NCBI GenBank assembly: GCA_001931905.2
Contig: MSJI02000196.1
Span: 62,001-126,000 of the forward strand
Direction: 5' to 3'
DNA: 64,000 bases
Origin: Cladosporium sp. IMV 00045
Lineage: Eukaryota > Ascomycota > Dothideomycetes > Cladosporiales > Cladosporiaceae
The position numbers and the translations under genes are program-made. Of the stretch, positions 31,664 to 43,700 are shown piece by piece. Position 1 is the first letter of the stretch. Every line of letters starts with the position of its first letter. The notes beneath the pieces were generated by a model. The model worked only from the letters and a program-made list of their open reading frames with translations, was not told where the DNA came from and did no database searches.

Positions 31664-32886
31664 ATGGGTATCGAGGTCTCGCTGGTGGACTTGAACGACA
31701 CGACGACCTTCTTCTCTGGCAACTACGATGTCGCATCTGTGTTTGTCACGATTTGCTGCGCATTGGCGATATACAACGGAGTCGAGCTACTGCTACTCAT
31801 CTTCACCACATTTCGACGCTTCAGAGGCCTGTACTTCTGGTCGCTGGTCGTGTCGTCCTCAGGCTTGATACCGTACACTATCGGCTTCATGATCATGTAT
31901 TTTGTCTTTACAGTCTCGCGTAAGTCTTTTCACCATTCGCCGAGCAATTCCATTGCGTTGTGTTGACATTTCTGGCCACAGTTGCAGGACTGCTCATCAC
32001 CTGTGTCGGGTGGCCGATGCTTATAACAGGCCAAAGTCTCGTGCTTTACTCTCGGCTGCACATTGTGCTCGGCGCTGAGCACAACAGACTCCTTAAGGGT
32101 GTCAAATGGATGATCATCATTAATGGCATCATCTTTCACATCTCCACCGAGGTCGTCCTCTTGGGCGCGTACTATGCTCGCCCGAACACTACGTTCGCTG
32201 AAGCCTACAAATACATCGAGAAAATCCAGATGACTGGATTTACCGTTCAGGAACTCATCATTTCCGGCATCTATGTCTGGAAAACTCTGGATATCATTCG
32301 TGTCACTTCATCGGCATCCTCGATCGCCACGGGTCGCAAAACGCGAACAGCACGGATCATGTGGCAGCTTTTCGGCATTAACGTGCTTATCGTCATCATG
32401 GACGTAGCTCTACTCGTTTTAGAATTCACAGGTCGCCATGTCTTTGGGCAGGCCTTGAAGGGAGCCGTTTACAGCGTCAAACTTAAGCTGGAATTCGCGA
32501 TTTTGAGCAAACTTGTGACCTTGACTTCACGAGACAAAAACGCAACCGAAGCAACTTTTACCGGCGCGTTTGAAGATTGTGGCGGTATCATCGGCCTCGG
32601 TGCTGATGTTCGAAACGTGGAGCGCGGAAGATCAGTTTTCAACTTGGACTCACCCAAATCCACGAATCTCGGAAGGAGCACTCAAGCGGATATTCCCAAG
32701 GGTGACGTGGCTTACATTGAACGTACCTCAGGATCTGCGGATGATTTGGAGTTGGACGATGTTCCACTAGCCAGGCATGCGACGTTCTCCACTATCACGC
32801 CGACCATCAGCCGTGAAGAGCAAAGGAGACGGCAAACACGGGACGAAGATCTTTACGCAAACGCCTTGAGAGGAATGAGCGGCTGA
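31664..32886 (+). CDS. seven-helix integral membrane protein (DUF7703-like)
   Basis: 386 residues from exons 31664-31919 and 31982-32886 (62-nt intron, GTAAGT donor). Seven hydrophobic helices are visible between residues 20 and 260, starting VASVFVTICCALAIYNGVEL and including LLITCVGWPMLITGQSLVLY and WMIIINGIIFHISTEVVLLG, then VQELIISGIYVWKTLDIIR and the helix before VYSVKLKLEFAILSKLV. This pattern matches a family of uncharacterised fungal membrane proteins and not a classical GPCR or the Pth11 CFEM type. The cytosolic tail (about 265-386) is Ser/Thr/Asp-rich with basic ends, suiting regulation by phosphorylation. Function unknown. Confidence 0.78.
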
Positions 32887-33004
32887 AACTACCGTTTTGT
32901 ACTGAAGCTTCAGAGCGCGTCGGCACAAATCAACACGTTGCCGGACGCAAATTCTATGCTCGGCTACCCCTCCCAATACGTTCTTGGTCCTCCCTCAAGA
33001 CAGC

Positions 33005-33677
33005 CTAGTCGTCATCCCGAGAGGGCGGCGGCTGTCGCTTGAGAACGACCGGAACAGCAACATCCGAAGCATCATTATCGGAGTTCCAAAGCAAGCTCCA
33101 GATACCATCATCGCCCCTCGGCGCCGCCCAGAATGAACGTCCAACGCTATCGTCCTCGCTCGTACCAATCCAGAGCAGCTGTCTGCCCCAGAACTTGAAA
33201 CCCGTGGTGGTGTAGGTGGTGTTGCTCGAGGAAGTGAAGCCTACGTCGCTGAAAGAACCCTTGTGGGTGTCGATGTAGAGGACAGGAGAGGTCCAGTTGC
33301 CTTCGAAGGCGGTGTTGTTGGGACTCGCGATGAGGGCCGTGGTGGAGTCATCGTCCATGACTAGGAATCTTGTCAGTGATGTGGTTTGGGTGTGTTGTGT
33401 TAGGAAAGCGCTTACACGTCACGTTGACAGCGGCAGAAATGTCTTGTGGATGGCCGTAGCCGAGGAGTGCGATGCCTGATCAATGTTCAATATCAGAACA
33501 TGAAAATGAGCGGGTCTGGATATTACCATCGGCGTAGAAAAGAGGTAGACCGGAGACATTCTGCCCGTAAGCGTACAGAGTGCCTATCGGAGTCTGATCT
33601 GTCGAGACGTCGGCGGCGTTGGTGAAAGCGAGGCAAGTAGCCAAAGCGGAAACGAAAAGAGCGAGAGAGGGCTCCAT
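33005..33677 (-). CDS. secreted glycoprotein of unknown function (188 residues)
   Basis: Exons 33677-33527, 33475-33416 and 33360-33005 join in frame; introns are 51 and 55 nt. A signal peptide is evident (MEPSLALFVSALATCLAFTN, cleavage after AA). The mature part has potential N-glycosylation sites in NVSG, NVTF, NWTS and NTTY and essentially no cysteine, so disulphide-rich effector classes are excluded. The segment GLPLFYADG followed by GIALLGYG and a WIGTSEDDSVGRSFWAAP section suggests a beta-sheet fold. The C-terminus is basic-acidic (LKRQPPPSRDDD). No family recognised with confidence. Confidence 0.75.
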
Positions 33678-34941
33678 TGTGAGATGAGCTGAACGAGCAA
33701 TGGTATTGTGGAAAACGCAAGACCAAGTCTCCTTTATGTACTTATACATCATCGTACCTCGAGCAGAACTTTCGTGTTCTCCATCAAGTTCCCTGATAGA
33801 ACTGCCGTGCAAGACGCCGTTGAGGGCCGAGACCGCAGTCCGGGTTGCCAATGGCTGAGGACCTGTTTACAGGCTTGCGTGGCTACCAGGGTAGTTGTGT
33901 GAGCTCATTGCTGAAACGCTGCGATACTGTACGTTTGTTTGCAGCCCGTGAGTGCACGCACAAGCAATGACAAGGCGCAGCAAGCTTCGCCGCCCACGCA
34001 ATGAAAGTTTGCCGATGCGCTTCATTATCACCGTCACCACCTTCCACGGCGTCAACAACACACGTACTCACGGTGAACATTCATTTCCCAAGATGGACTC
34101 TCAACGCCTTCTCCACCACTAATGATGCCTCTGATGTATGCGCTCTCTTCAACGAATCCAAGAATTAGGGCACATCGAAGACGACGCGGCCACACTATAC
34201 TGCGTGGCTCACGATGCATGGCCTGCGTACTCTCTAACGCCTTTTTGAATCTATACAAGCGTGATGGGCCACGACGCCTTATGCACGAGCCAAGCATACC
34301 ATAGCCCCAAAAGATGGAATTGTTCGGCATTTCGGCCGCTCTATCGTCGTGAGCCCTAGGCGCTAAGTAGACGAGAAGGGATGTGATCGTCAGGTACACG
34401 TCCCCAAACTGAACTGCGAACGATACTGCAGATATTGCTGTGGCATTGTGGCCTGCATTTGCGTGTGATCGCAGGATTTCCTAGGGATGCAACGCGCAGA
34501 CATCAGGAGATGACATCAAAGGAATGGAAGTACAGATACGGTAGGAAACTTTTACAGCACGACACAAAGACGAAGCTGGCCTAGTTTTTAAGCTCAACCA
34601 CCATCAGCCTTAGCCTTCATTGACGCGATAACCAACTTAGGGCTTTTCACCTACTTTCACATATCCTGCTTCAGCTGTCATCCCAAAGCAGAGATTGTGT
34701 CGTGTCGGCTTGCATGAACCGCAGGCATCTTCATTCTGTGGCCACGCGGCTTCTCAACTACGCCCGTCTCGTCAGGTGGGTCGATATGATAGGTATGAGA
34801 CCGCAGTAACCGATTGAGAGAATGTACGACCGGTGATAAAAAGTCTCATGGTGTATATCCCGAAGGTTGTATCAGTCATTTGATCACTCTATTCACTCGT
34901 TCTGTCTTTACAAATCCAGTCGTTTCTGCTTGATTTGCGCG
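33678..34941. other. intergenic, divergent promoter region
   Basis: 1.26 kb upstream of both the secreted protein and the laccase. No gene recognised. The 100 bases before the laccase start are T-rich and probably transcribed leader. Confidence 0.45.
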
Positions 34942-36898
34942 ATGCATCACATTCGAGGATTATTATGCCTCACGGCGTTCTCCGGTGTCCTGACACAAGC
35001 TGCAGTATTGTCGGACCATGCCCTTCCTAAGGTGTCTCCCCGTGCTGATACTTCCGCTTGCTCTGGAAATACCGCCGACGACCGCAGCACTTGGTGTGAT
35101 TACAGCATCGATACCAATTACTATGATGAAGTCCCCGATACTGGCGTGACCGTCGAGTACTGGTTCGAGCTGCAGAACGTCACAACCGCCCCAGATGGCG
35201 TCTCTCGAAACGCTCTCACGGTCAATGGCAGCTTTCCAGGACCTACCATCGAAGCCAATTGGGGCGATACGGTCAAGGTTCACGTGCTGAACAGCCTTGC
35301 CAACAATGGAACCAGTCTACACTTCCATGGAATTCGCCAGAATTGGACAAACCATATGGATGGTGTTGCTAGCATTACACAATGTCCTGTGGCGCCTGAC
35401 GACTCTATCACATACACCTGGAGAGCAACCCAGTACGGATCATCTTGGTATCATTCCCACTTTTCACTTCAGGCGTGGGAAGGCGTTCTTGGTGGTATTC
35501 TCATTCATGGTCCAGCAACCGCCAACTACGACGAAGATATCGGCATCGTATTCCTCAACGACTGGGATCATCAAACAGTTGATGAGCTCTATAGCTACGC
35601 ACAAACACAGGGACCACCAACTCTCGACACCGGTCTTATCAACGGCACAAACATGTGGGATGATGGAGGCTCATACTTTGAAACATCTATGGAAGAAGGC
35701 AAGAGCTATCGAATGCGCCTCGTCAATGGTGCTGCGGACACACACTTCGACTTCATGATTGACAACCATACGATGCAAGTCATAGCGTCAGACTTTGTCC
35801 CCATCGAACCATACTACACCGACGTGCTCAGCATCGGCATGGGTCAGAGGTACGACATCATCGTCAACGCCAACATGAGCGCTGTTGCGGACGACTTCTG
35901 GATCAGGGCTGTGCCTGACTCTTACTGCTCCGAGAACGACAACTCCAATCACATCAGAGGCATCTTGCATTACGGTTCAAGCACTAGCACGCCGTCTACT
36001 ACTGCTGTTGATTACAGCGAAAACAACTGCGCAGGAGAATCATCAGACAACATCGTACCCTATCTCGCCATTAGTCCATCAACGTCAGCGGATTCCTCGG
36101 ATGACCTTGCAGTCACTATTGCTACTAACTCTGACAATCTGTTCAAGTGGTATATCGGAGGTACCACGTTTCTGGTTGATTGGAGCGACCCAACTGCCCA
36201 GCAGGTGCTTGATAATGTGACGGACTTTGCCGATAGCGCAGCCGTCTACGAGCTGCCTACAGCTGATGAATGGTACTATTTGATCATCGAGACAACCCTC
36301 GCTGTCCCCCATCCCATACATATTCACGTAAGTTGCTCGATTCGCCCGTTAACTGCTGCAATACTAACGATGAAAATAGGGTCACGGTCAGTCCACACTG
36401 TCTTTTGGAACATGGAATCCTCTCAACTTGTCAATTTGAAACAATGCTAATGTGATTAATGAAAAGACTTCTGGATTCTAGCTTCAGGCGATGGGACGTA
36501 CGCCTCTGCTGCCCCAACATTGAATACAGACAATCCTCCCAGAAGAGATGTAGCAATGCTACCCGGCTCTGGCTACCTCGTCATTGCCCTCAAAGCCGAC
36601 AATCCTGGAGCATGGGTAAGTTTGGACGCTTGTCTGATTTTGCCATATCATGAACTAACACCGACTGAAGCTTTGCCACTGCCATATCGCATGGCACACC
36701 AGCGAAGGTAAGCTTACCGTGCCCTTCACATCGAACGAAAGAATTCTGACAATCTTCCAAGGCTTTGACCTCCAGCTACTAGAACGACGCGACGAGATGA
36801 CGGACATGTACAACGCAACGCAACTGCAATCAACTTGCGATGCTTGGGACGAGTACGTTGAGGATTCTGGTCTGGTGCAAGAAGACTCTGGAGTGTAA
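34942..36898 (+). CDS. laccase (ascomycete multicopper oxidase)
   Basis: Secreted oxidase that removes one electron at a time from phenols and reduces oxygen to water. 571 residues from exons 34942-36327, 36380-36386 (7 nt), 36467-36615, 36671-36707 and 36762-36898. A signal peptide (MHHIRGLLCLTAFSGVLTQA) and short propeptide come first. All four copper motifs are present: HFHG at 127-130, WYHSH at 169-173, HPIHIHGHDF around 457-466 and HCHIAWH at 517-523. The residue ten after Cys518 is Phe528, where Leu or Met is more common. The protein ends DSGV, the C-terminal plug of mature ascomycete laccases. There are many N-glycosylation sites. The ATG used directly precedes the signal peptide. Gene ends 48 bases from the convergent xylose reductase. 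Confidence 0.93.
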
Positions 36899-36945
36899 AG
36901 CGGTCTATTCGTGTGTAATCGTAAGATCTATATAGCTGAGACAAT

Positions 36946-38034
36946 CTAAGCGAAAAGCGGCACAGGCGTCTCCAAATAGAAGCCTGGGTCGTTGAAGCGC
37001 AGTCCTTTGTCCAGAGCGCTGATGGCGTCGATCTCATCCTGCTGGAGGTCGAAGTCGGTGACTTCCAAGTTCTGCTGCAGGCGGTCCTTGTTGTTGGACT
37101 TCGGGATGACGGCAATGCCGCGCTGGGTGGCCCAGCGGAGCAAAACCTGCGCGGAAGTCTTGCCAGTTCTGGAAGCGGCTTTCTGGACAACGTCAACGTC
37201 CCACAGTAGAGGAATGTCTTGGGTTCTGGCGCTGAAAGCCGCGGGCAGTTCCTTGAAAGATTGCGGTCCGAAGGAGGAGTATGCGGTAACGGCGATATTC
37301 ATCTTCTGGGCGAGCGTGATGAGGACAGGCTGCACGAGGTAGGGGTGGTGCTCGATCTGGAGGGAAGAAACCGGGTGGCGAGCGTAGGTTTGCAGGTCGA
37401 AGAGAGTCTGTGCCTGAGCGTTGGAGATTCCAATGGATTTGGCGATGCCGGAGTCAACGACCTCTTCCAGTGCTTCCCAGGTCTCGCGCAGAGGCACGTT
37501 CTCCAGCTCCACGGAGGTGTGCTCGGCATCTTGCCACCATGCCTGTGAATTATCAGTCTTTGATTCCACGGAGAGTCGAATCTGGAAAAAGATCATACAG
37601 GGTAGCGAAGCTTCTCCGGCTCGACATATTTTAGTGCAATGGGGAAATGAATGAGGTACAAGTCAATGTAACCCAGACCCCAAGCCTCGTTCTGCTGCTT
37701 TGCTTGCGTGAGAGCATGATCTTTGCGGTGGTAGTTGTTCCACAGCTTGGTGACAACAAAAACTTCTTCACGCTTGACGATGCCCTCATCAATGGCACGC
37801 TTGATTCCCTGTCCAGCCTCGCGCTCGTTCTGGTAGTCGTAGGCACCGTCGAAAAGGCGGTATCCAACTTTGATGGCCTTTTCTGGGTAAGCTTGTGCGG
37901 AATAAATGATCTGTAATCTCAAAACATACGTTGTAAACAGTGTCTGCAGCCTGGTCTGCGGGCACTTTCCAGAGACCGAAGCCAACAAGAGGCATCTCGT
38001 GGCCAGAGGCCAGCTTGATAGTTGAGACAGGCAT
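36946..38034 (-). CDS. XYL1: D-xylose reductase (aldo-keto reductase)
   Basis: Cytosolic NAD(P)H-dependent enzyme that reduces xylose to xylitol, the first step of the fungal pentose pathway. 326 residues from exons 38034-37930, 37877-37599 and 37542-36946 (introns 52 and 55-56 nt). AKR catalytic tetrad: D45, Y50, K79 (FVVTKLW) and H112 (LIHFPIALK). The [16 protein letters not shown] stretch is diagnostic of xylose reductases. The cofactor-binding [13 protein letters not shown] with the Arg after KSNN permits dual NADPH/NADH use in this family. The start ATG gives [20 protein letters not shown], the standard N-terminus. XlnR- and CreA-like sites lie upstream. Confidence 0.93.
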
Positions 38035-38929
38035 GTTGATGATCACTGAGAAAGTAGAGGCTAACTGGGCCAAACGAGAAAAAAAAAAGGTGCTGGTAGT
38101 CTGTCAGACAAGCATAGAACAGTTGACACTTAAGAAGGCCTAGGCTGCTCAACTGATGTGAAGTCACGACATCCACATGCAACTATACATCAGCGCTTAA
38201 AGATTCCAGAACAGGCAACTGGAGCCTCTGCCTTCATCTTCATCCACCCCAACTCCACTCCAGCGCCTCACACCAATGGCGGGGCGGAGTCAGGGCTCAT
38301 TCAACGACCGCACGTGGAGATCCCATCAATCGTTCGGTGTTCTCCGTTTACAGAAGAGAAGAAAGAACATTCACTGCATAGTTTGGTTTTAGACCAAGCC
38401 GAACCTGTCATATGAATCCTTGTTGGCCGACTTATCTGATACTTCGGCAGGCAGCGAGGAGTGAAGGAAATCTCGAAAGTCCGGTTGAAGATGCCTCCAG
38501 GTAAGGTGCAGCTGTAGAATATGATGATGTTAGCCCTAGTCGGTGCACAAGCACGGTGGCACGGGTGGCTGGCAAAATGGGGTCCCGCCAAGGGGCCCCG
38601 GTGGAGATGACGTTCATCAGACGGCGATTGGCAAGATTCATGTCTACATGTATCTTCTCCAAAATGATTTGAATTCGGAACAGTGACTTCAACCTCCCAT
38701 ATCCGCCTCCACCTGCCGGGCACCTGGGGCACGATACGGCGTGAACGCAATTGTTATGTCGTTTCTAGGTGGAGGGCTAGTACCATGCAAACCATAGGGA
38801 CCACGTGGCCGGCAGTTGTATTTCCCGCGCAGTATTCTCGGTCAGAGCCATGGTAGATCGCATATAACGTGAGCTCATGCTCGCTTTCGTCCTATAGGTT
38901 ACCTACCATCCCAATCACCGACAGTCATT
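38035..38929. promoter_or_regulatory. divergent promoter, xylose reductase and Sde182-like gene
   Basis: 895 bases. XlnR/Xyr1-type GGCTAA occurs at 38059-38064 and, on the minus strand, at 38530-38535. Overlapping CreA hexamers GCGGGG (38279-38284) and GCGGAG (38284-38289) lie about 245 bases upstream of the xylose reductase ATG. This is the arrangement expected of a xylose-induced, glucose-repressed gene; binding is inferred. Confidence 0.5.
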
Positions 38930-40399
38930 ATGGCTTTCTCCAATGCCATGTGGCGGATCTACGCCTTCTTGTTCTTGTCCATCACCTGTGCGATTGCATC
39001 TGAGAACAAATCGCGTATCTTTGTCCTGACCGACATCTCAAACGAACCCGATGACCAGGAATCCTTGGTTCGACTACTGGCACATGCGGACCAATATACA
39101 GTTGAGGGCCTCGTAGCTACCACTTCGTGGTGGCTCAACGACACCAGGTATCCTGATCACATTCTGGATGTCATTGATGGCTACGCAAAGGTCGTCGGCA
39201 ATCTGAATGCGCACACAGAGAGCGAATTTCCCACGGCAGAGTACCTTCGCAGCCGCGTTTCCGCTTCTCACGAGCTCTATGGTCTTGCAGCTCTGCAACG
39301 GAATCTTTCTAGCGGTGCTGAACTTCTGGTCAAGGCCGTTGACAACTCTAGCGAACCACTCTATGTCCAGATGTGGGGAGGCGCTATTGTCCTGGCAGAA
39401 GCATTGAATCACGTTCAGCAGACAAGGTCGGCCGAATTACTCGATACTTTTGTCTCTAGAGTCCGTGCCTATGCTATCTCAGACCAAGACGACGCAGGAC
39501 CCTGGATCAGGCGTCAATTTCCTGCTTTGAGATACATCGTCTCCATTCACGGCTTCAACATGTACGGGCGCGCTACATGGGTCGGCATCTCAGGGGAGGA
39601 ATTCTATTACTTTGACAAAGGCGGTCCGGATTCATCCCTGGTCTCGAAAGACTACATTCGCAAGAACTTCCAGCGAGGCGCCTTGGGTGAGCACTATCTC
39701 GACCCGGCCTTCATCATTGAAGGAGATACACCTGCTCTTATGTTCAACATGCAGAACGGCTTGAATGTGCCCGAGCACCCCGAATTTGGAGGTTGGGGAG
39801 GCAGGTATACGACGGTAGAAATGAGTGGCAACTCTGAAGTCTACTCCGACGCGGTTGACTGGGTTGTCGGCAAGAACAATCAGACCTTTGTTTCAAACTA
39901 CGCCACCATCTGGCGTTGGCGCCAGGCTTACCAGAATGAGCTGACCACTCGCATCACCTGGTCTTTGTCGTCGAACTACTCTTCTGCCGCTCACCCTCCC
40001 AAAGTCACGGTTAATGAGAGCAGCGGATATGAGCCTTTGACCATGTCAGTCAGACCTGGAGCGCAGATCACCCTTGATGCTTCCGACTCGATCGACACAG
40101 ACACCGACTCTTCCTCGACATTGGCCTTCGAGTGGATTCATTATCGCGAGATCACTGTAGTCACCAGGCCCGATTGGAATCTTCCTGTTCAAACCCCGCG
40201 GCTTAACATCACTTGTGTTGGTGGAGATTGCGCTAGAGCACAATTCGTCCTGCCGGAAGAGGACGAAGCGTGCCCGTCTGAAGACAAGAGCTGTGACAGT
40301 TATCACGTCGTGGTAGCTGCAACAGGCTCGGCTGACACTCCCTTGACGAGGTACAAGAGAGTCATTTTGAATGTAGAGAGAAACTCTACCATCTCTTAA
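38930..40399 (+). CDS. secreted Sde182-type nucleoside-hydrolase-like protein (DUF1593)
   Basis: 489 residues, single exon. Signal peptide in residues 1-23 (FLFLSITCAIAS). The N-terminal domain (about 27-310) follows the SDE182/DUF1593 pattern: RIFVLTDISNEPDDQESLVR, whose Asp cluster parallels the metal site of nucleoside hydrolases, EGLVATTSWW, LYVQMWGGAIVLAEAL and NPxx-like WGGRY further on. The C-terminal part (about 355-485) is a beta-sandwich resembling the cellulose-binding-protein Sde0182 C domain (GAQITLDASDS, then RYKRVILNVE). Several NxS/T sites fit secretion. The substrate is unknown; bacterial relatives sit with plant polysaccharide genes. Confidence 0.85.
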   Translation: MAFSNAMWRIYAFLFLSITCAIASENKSRIFVLTDISNEPDDQESLVRLLAHADQYTVEGLVATTSWWLNDTRYPDHILDVIDGYAKVVGNLNAHTESEFPTAEYLRSRVSASHELYGLAALQRNLSSGAELLVKAVDNSSEPLYVQMWGGAIVLAEALNHVQQTRSAELLDTFVSRVRAYAISDQDDAGPWIRRQFPALRYIVSIHGFNMYGRATWVGISGEEFYYFDKGGPDSSLVSKDYIRKNFQRGALGEHYLDPAFIIEGDTPALMFNMQNGLNVPEHPEFGGWGGRYTTVEMSGNSEVYSDAVDWVVGKNNQTFVSNYATIWRWRQAYQNELTTRITWSLSSNYSSAAHPPKVTVNESSGYEPLTMSVRPGAQITLDASDSIDTDTDSSSTLAFEWIHYREITVVTRPDWNLPVQTPRLNITCVGGDCARAQFVLPEEDEACPSEDKSCDSYHVVVAATGSADTPLTRYKRVILNVERNSTIS

Positions 40400-40784
40400 A
40401 AAATTCAACAATTGTACGAGATACTCAACATGACCGCATGTCGCTTCATTCACTTGTTTTCTCATCTCCTCGGGATGCATGAAACCATAAATATAATGCA
40501 GCCTTGGTATTTGATAGCCGCTGATATGAGATGCGCTTTCTGCGCAGATTAAATAATTGTTGCAAAGAGTCTCGAACAGCAAATAAGAAATGAATGACAA
40601 GCGACCATATTTAACCAGGTCTGAGCGCCTGTTCAAGCCACAATCCTTCGATCCATGCGCTTACGCGACCACTTGCATGATGTGCTGGCCCGAGCACAGC
40701 CTCACTCCACCACCACAAAGATACTGCAGGCACAACGAGATATGACACCTTTCCAACCGTCTCCGGTCTGCCTATGTTGTTCTC
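40400..40784. other. intergenic, promoter of NLR gene
   Basis: 385 bases, AT-rich at the left. No gene or clear motif recognised. Confidence 0.45.
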
Positions 40785-43700
40785 ATGGGGCGATTGTCGA
40801 AGTTGTTTTCTCGACTCAAGTCGGGTGCAAACTCTAGCGAGGATGCGCCCCCTTCAAGACCGCAGTCCGCAGAGCCAGAATATTCAGCATCGCTGACACC
40901 CAGTACCGCAACAGCGTCCAAAACACCATCATCTACAGCGTTAATTACAAAGACTCCATCTGTTGAAGCTCTTCGGCCATTGCCATCAAGACACCCCCAG
41001 TCTGACAACCCGCAAAGTCTACAGGGTGAATCATTAGCAGTCAACCCTGCGTCTCAAGCACCTCAAGCAGACTCTAAGAAGCCTGCTGCTCCTACTGCAA
41101 ATTCGGCGCTTGCAAAAGCTATTGCAAAACATGTGGAGAACCTCTCTGAGAACGAGAAAGAGGCTTTCCTCAACGCTGAGCTGACAGATCAGAACATCTT
41201 CCAGAAGATCAGAGCTTATGATGAAGACCATGCCGAATCATCTCAGCTACGAAAAGCTAGCAGCAAGCTTGAAAAGGCTCTCCAGATGCTGAATAGATTC
41301 TCCAACATCATCTCCGCAGCGACCTCTGGAAACCCGGAAGCTACACTGGTTATCGGTGCCGTTCGTGCGGTATTTGACGTTGCTCTCGGGTTCCTGGCCT
41401 TCTTCTCAAAGCTTTCAGACATGATATCTCGACTCAGCGATTTCATGGAGCCATTGAATGGGTACGCAAGTGTACCGGAACATCACACAGCTCTGCAAGA
41501 CGCTGTTGCTGATGCATATGGAAATATCATTCGATTCTGTCAGAAAGCCCACGGAATCTTCATGGACGAAAGAGGACGCCGAAGGACTATGCCTGCGTTT
41601 CGAGTGATGTGGCGAACGCAATGGCTGCCTTTCGAGGCGGAATTTGGCATCATTGAGGCGGACTTGCAGCATCATTTGAAAGTGTTACAACATTCTTCAG
41701 CAGCGCTGACGACTGCGACTGCCCTTGATATCCAGAGCACGCAGAAGATCCAGATGAAGGAAGACCTTCTAAATTGGCTCTCTAGCTTTCGATACGAAGA
41801 ACGACATGAGAAACGGTTTTCTCAGGTACATCCCGGAACTGCGGACTGGCTTTTGAACACCGACGAGTTCCTAGACTGGTTTGAGGCTTCAGACTCCAAC
41901 GTACTCTGGTGTTATGGTGGCCCTGGTATGGGTAAATCCTTCCTCGCAGCAAATGTGCTGGAATTCATCACGTCAGAACGTGCACTTGCCGAGAACGTTG
42001 GCGTTGGATTCGTCTATTTCGACCATCAAGCCGCCGCTCAGCAGAACCTCGAACATGTGATCTGCGCTTTACTCAAACAGCTTTGTCGAGTGTGTCATAC
42101 TATGCCTGAGCATCTTGTTTTGGCCAAACAGAGGTCGTTGCCGGTTGGCAGTCTAGAAGACTTCATCAAGGTCGCAGAGTCGTTCAAAGAGCTTTTTCTG
42201 GTCGTGGATGCTCTGGATGAATGCGCCTCCAGCAATCGTCCCGATGTGATCGGATTCATCCAAGAAGTCACGAAACGGCTTCCGCACGCGAAATTTTACG
42301 TAACCAGTAGACCCGAAATTGATATCGCAAGAGTGATGGAAAGCAGTGGCACACCTACACTTGAGATCGACGTGTCGTCAGTCGCACCTGATATCGAAAA
42401 GTACGTGTCAGACGAGGTTCATGACTTGCGTCTTGGAAGAAACGGCGTGCAGCTGTGCGTGAGTTCGGACGAGCTTGCTGCTGAAATCGTCCATTCACTT
42501 ACCACAAAGGCTTATGGAATGTAAGTTGTTCGCATTGTTCAAGGATAGTGTAATTACAAGGCTGATTCGCATTTAGGTTCCTTTGGGTCCGGCTACAGCT
42601 CGAGAATCTTTGCAGAGTCAGCGAATGTCGCCGCGACAGCGTTGTACGTGCAGCTTTGCTAACCTTACCGGAGGGCTTGGAAGCCACCTACTCTCGCATG
42701 GCACAACAGATTGAAGCAAAACCGGATTACCTCCGATCACTTGCCATCAAATGCCTTAAATGGGTGTTCTACTCTGAGCGGCCATTGTACATAGAAGAGC
42801 TTCTGTTTGCTCTCACAACCTTTGACGACGACACGAATGCTCAAGATTTCGAACTGGATGATGTGGATGTGGTCTTAGGAGCTTGCGCGAATCTGATCGT
42901 ATTGGAATCCGCCGGGGAATATGGGTCTTGGGCGATGGTTCGGCCGGCTCATTACTCAGTCCAGGAATACTTTACGACGCATAAACTGGCCTCTTCATCA
43001 GTCCTGGCGCCACATTTACTTGACCAAAGCAAACTGCACGCCGAATTGGCTTCAATTTGCATGGCGCATCTCAAGCAGCCGATGATGTACTTTGGCGACT
43101 TCGGTGTGCCAGGCTCTTCGCTTTGCCTCACCCAGGATCCATTCTTACAGTATGCAGCTTGCTACTTTGACAGTCATATGGTTGGCAGTGTTGACTTTCC
43201 CGATACTCAAATCCGCGATCTTCTTGAGAGCGATCCGAAATTGCTCCACAGTGTGCTCATTACCAGAGCCATGGATTTGTCTTCGTGGCTTTCCGGGTAC
43301 CTTTCTCCACCCGCATACAATGTCATGCACTTTTGGGAAGAGTTCAAAGAAGCCGCAATCCACTCTGATTGGGGTGCCGCGGTAATGGTCCATGGAACAC
43401 TCTTGAGTCAGCTTCCACACATCCGAGACCGGTATGGCACCCCTGAAGCCGCAACGCAAGCACTTGATTATGCCTGTCGAACCCTTGATCATCAGCTCGT
43501 GTTGCGGCTCCTAAACGATGGAGCCGATCCAAACGTACGACTTCCGAGGGAAGGTACCGTACTCCACGTCGCGCTGAGGTCCTGCCATAGGGGTATAACC
43601 CAGCTACTTATGGAGCGAGGTGCAGATGTCAACGCGGATGACGATTACGGTACCAGTGTTCTCCAAGCCGCAGCTATGCTGGCACAGTCTGAGACTGTGC

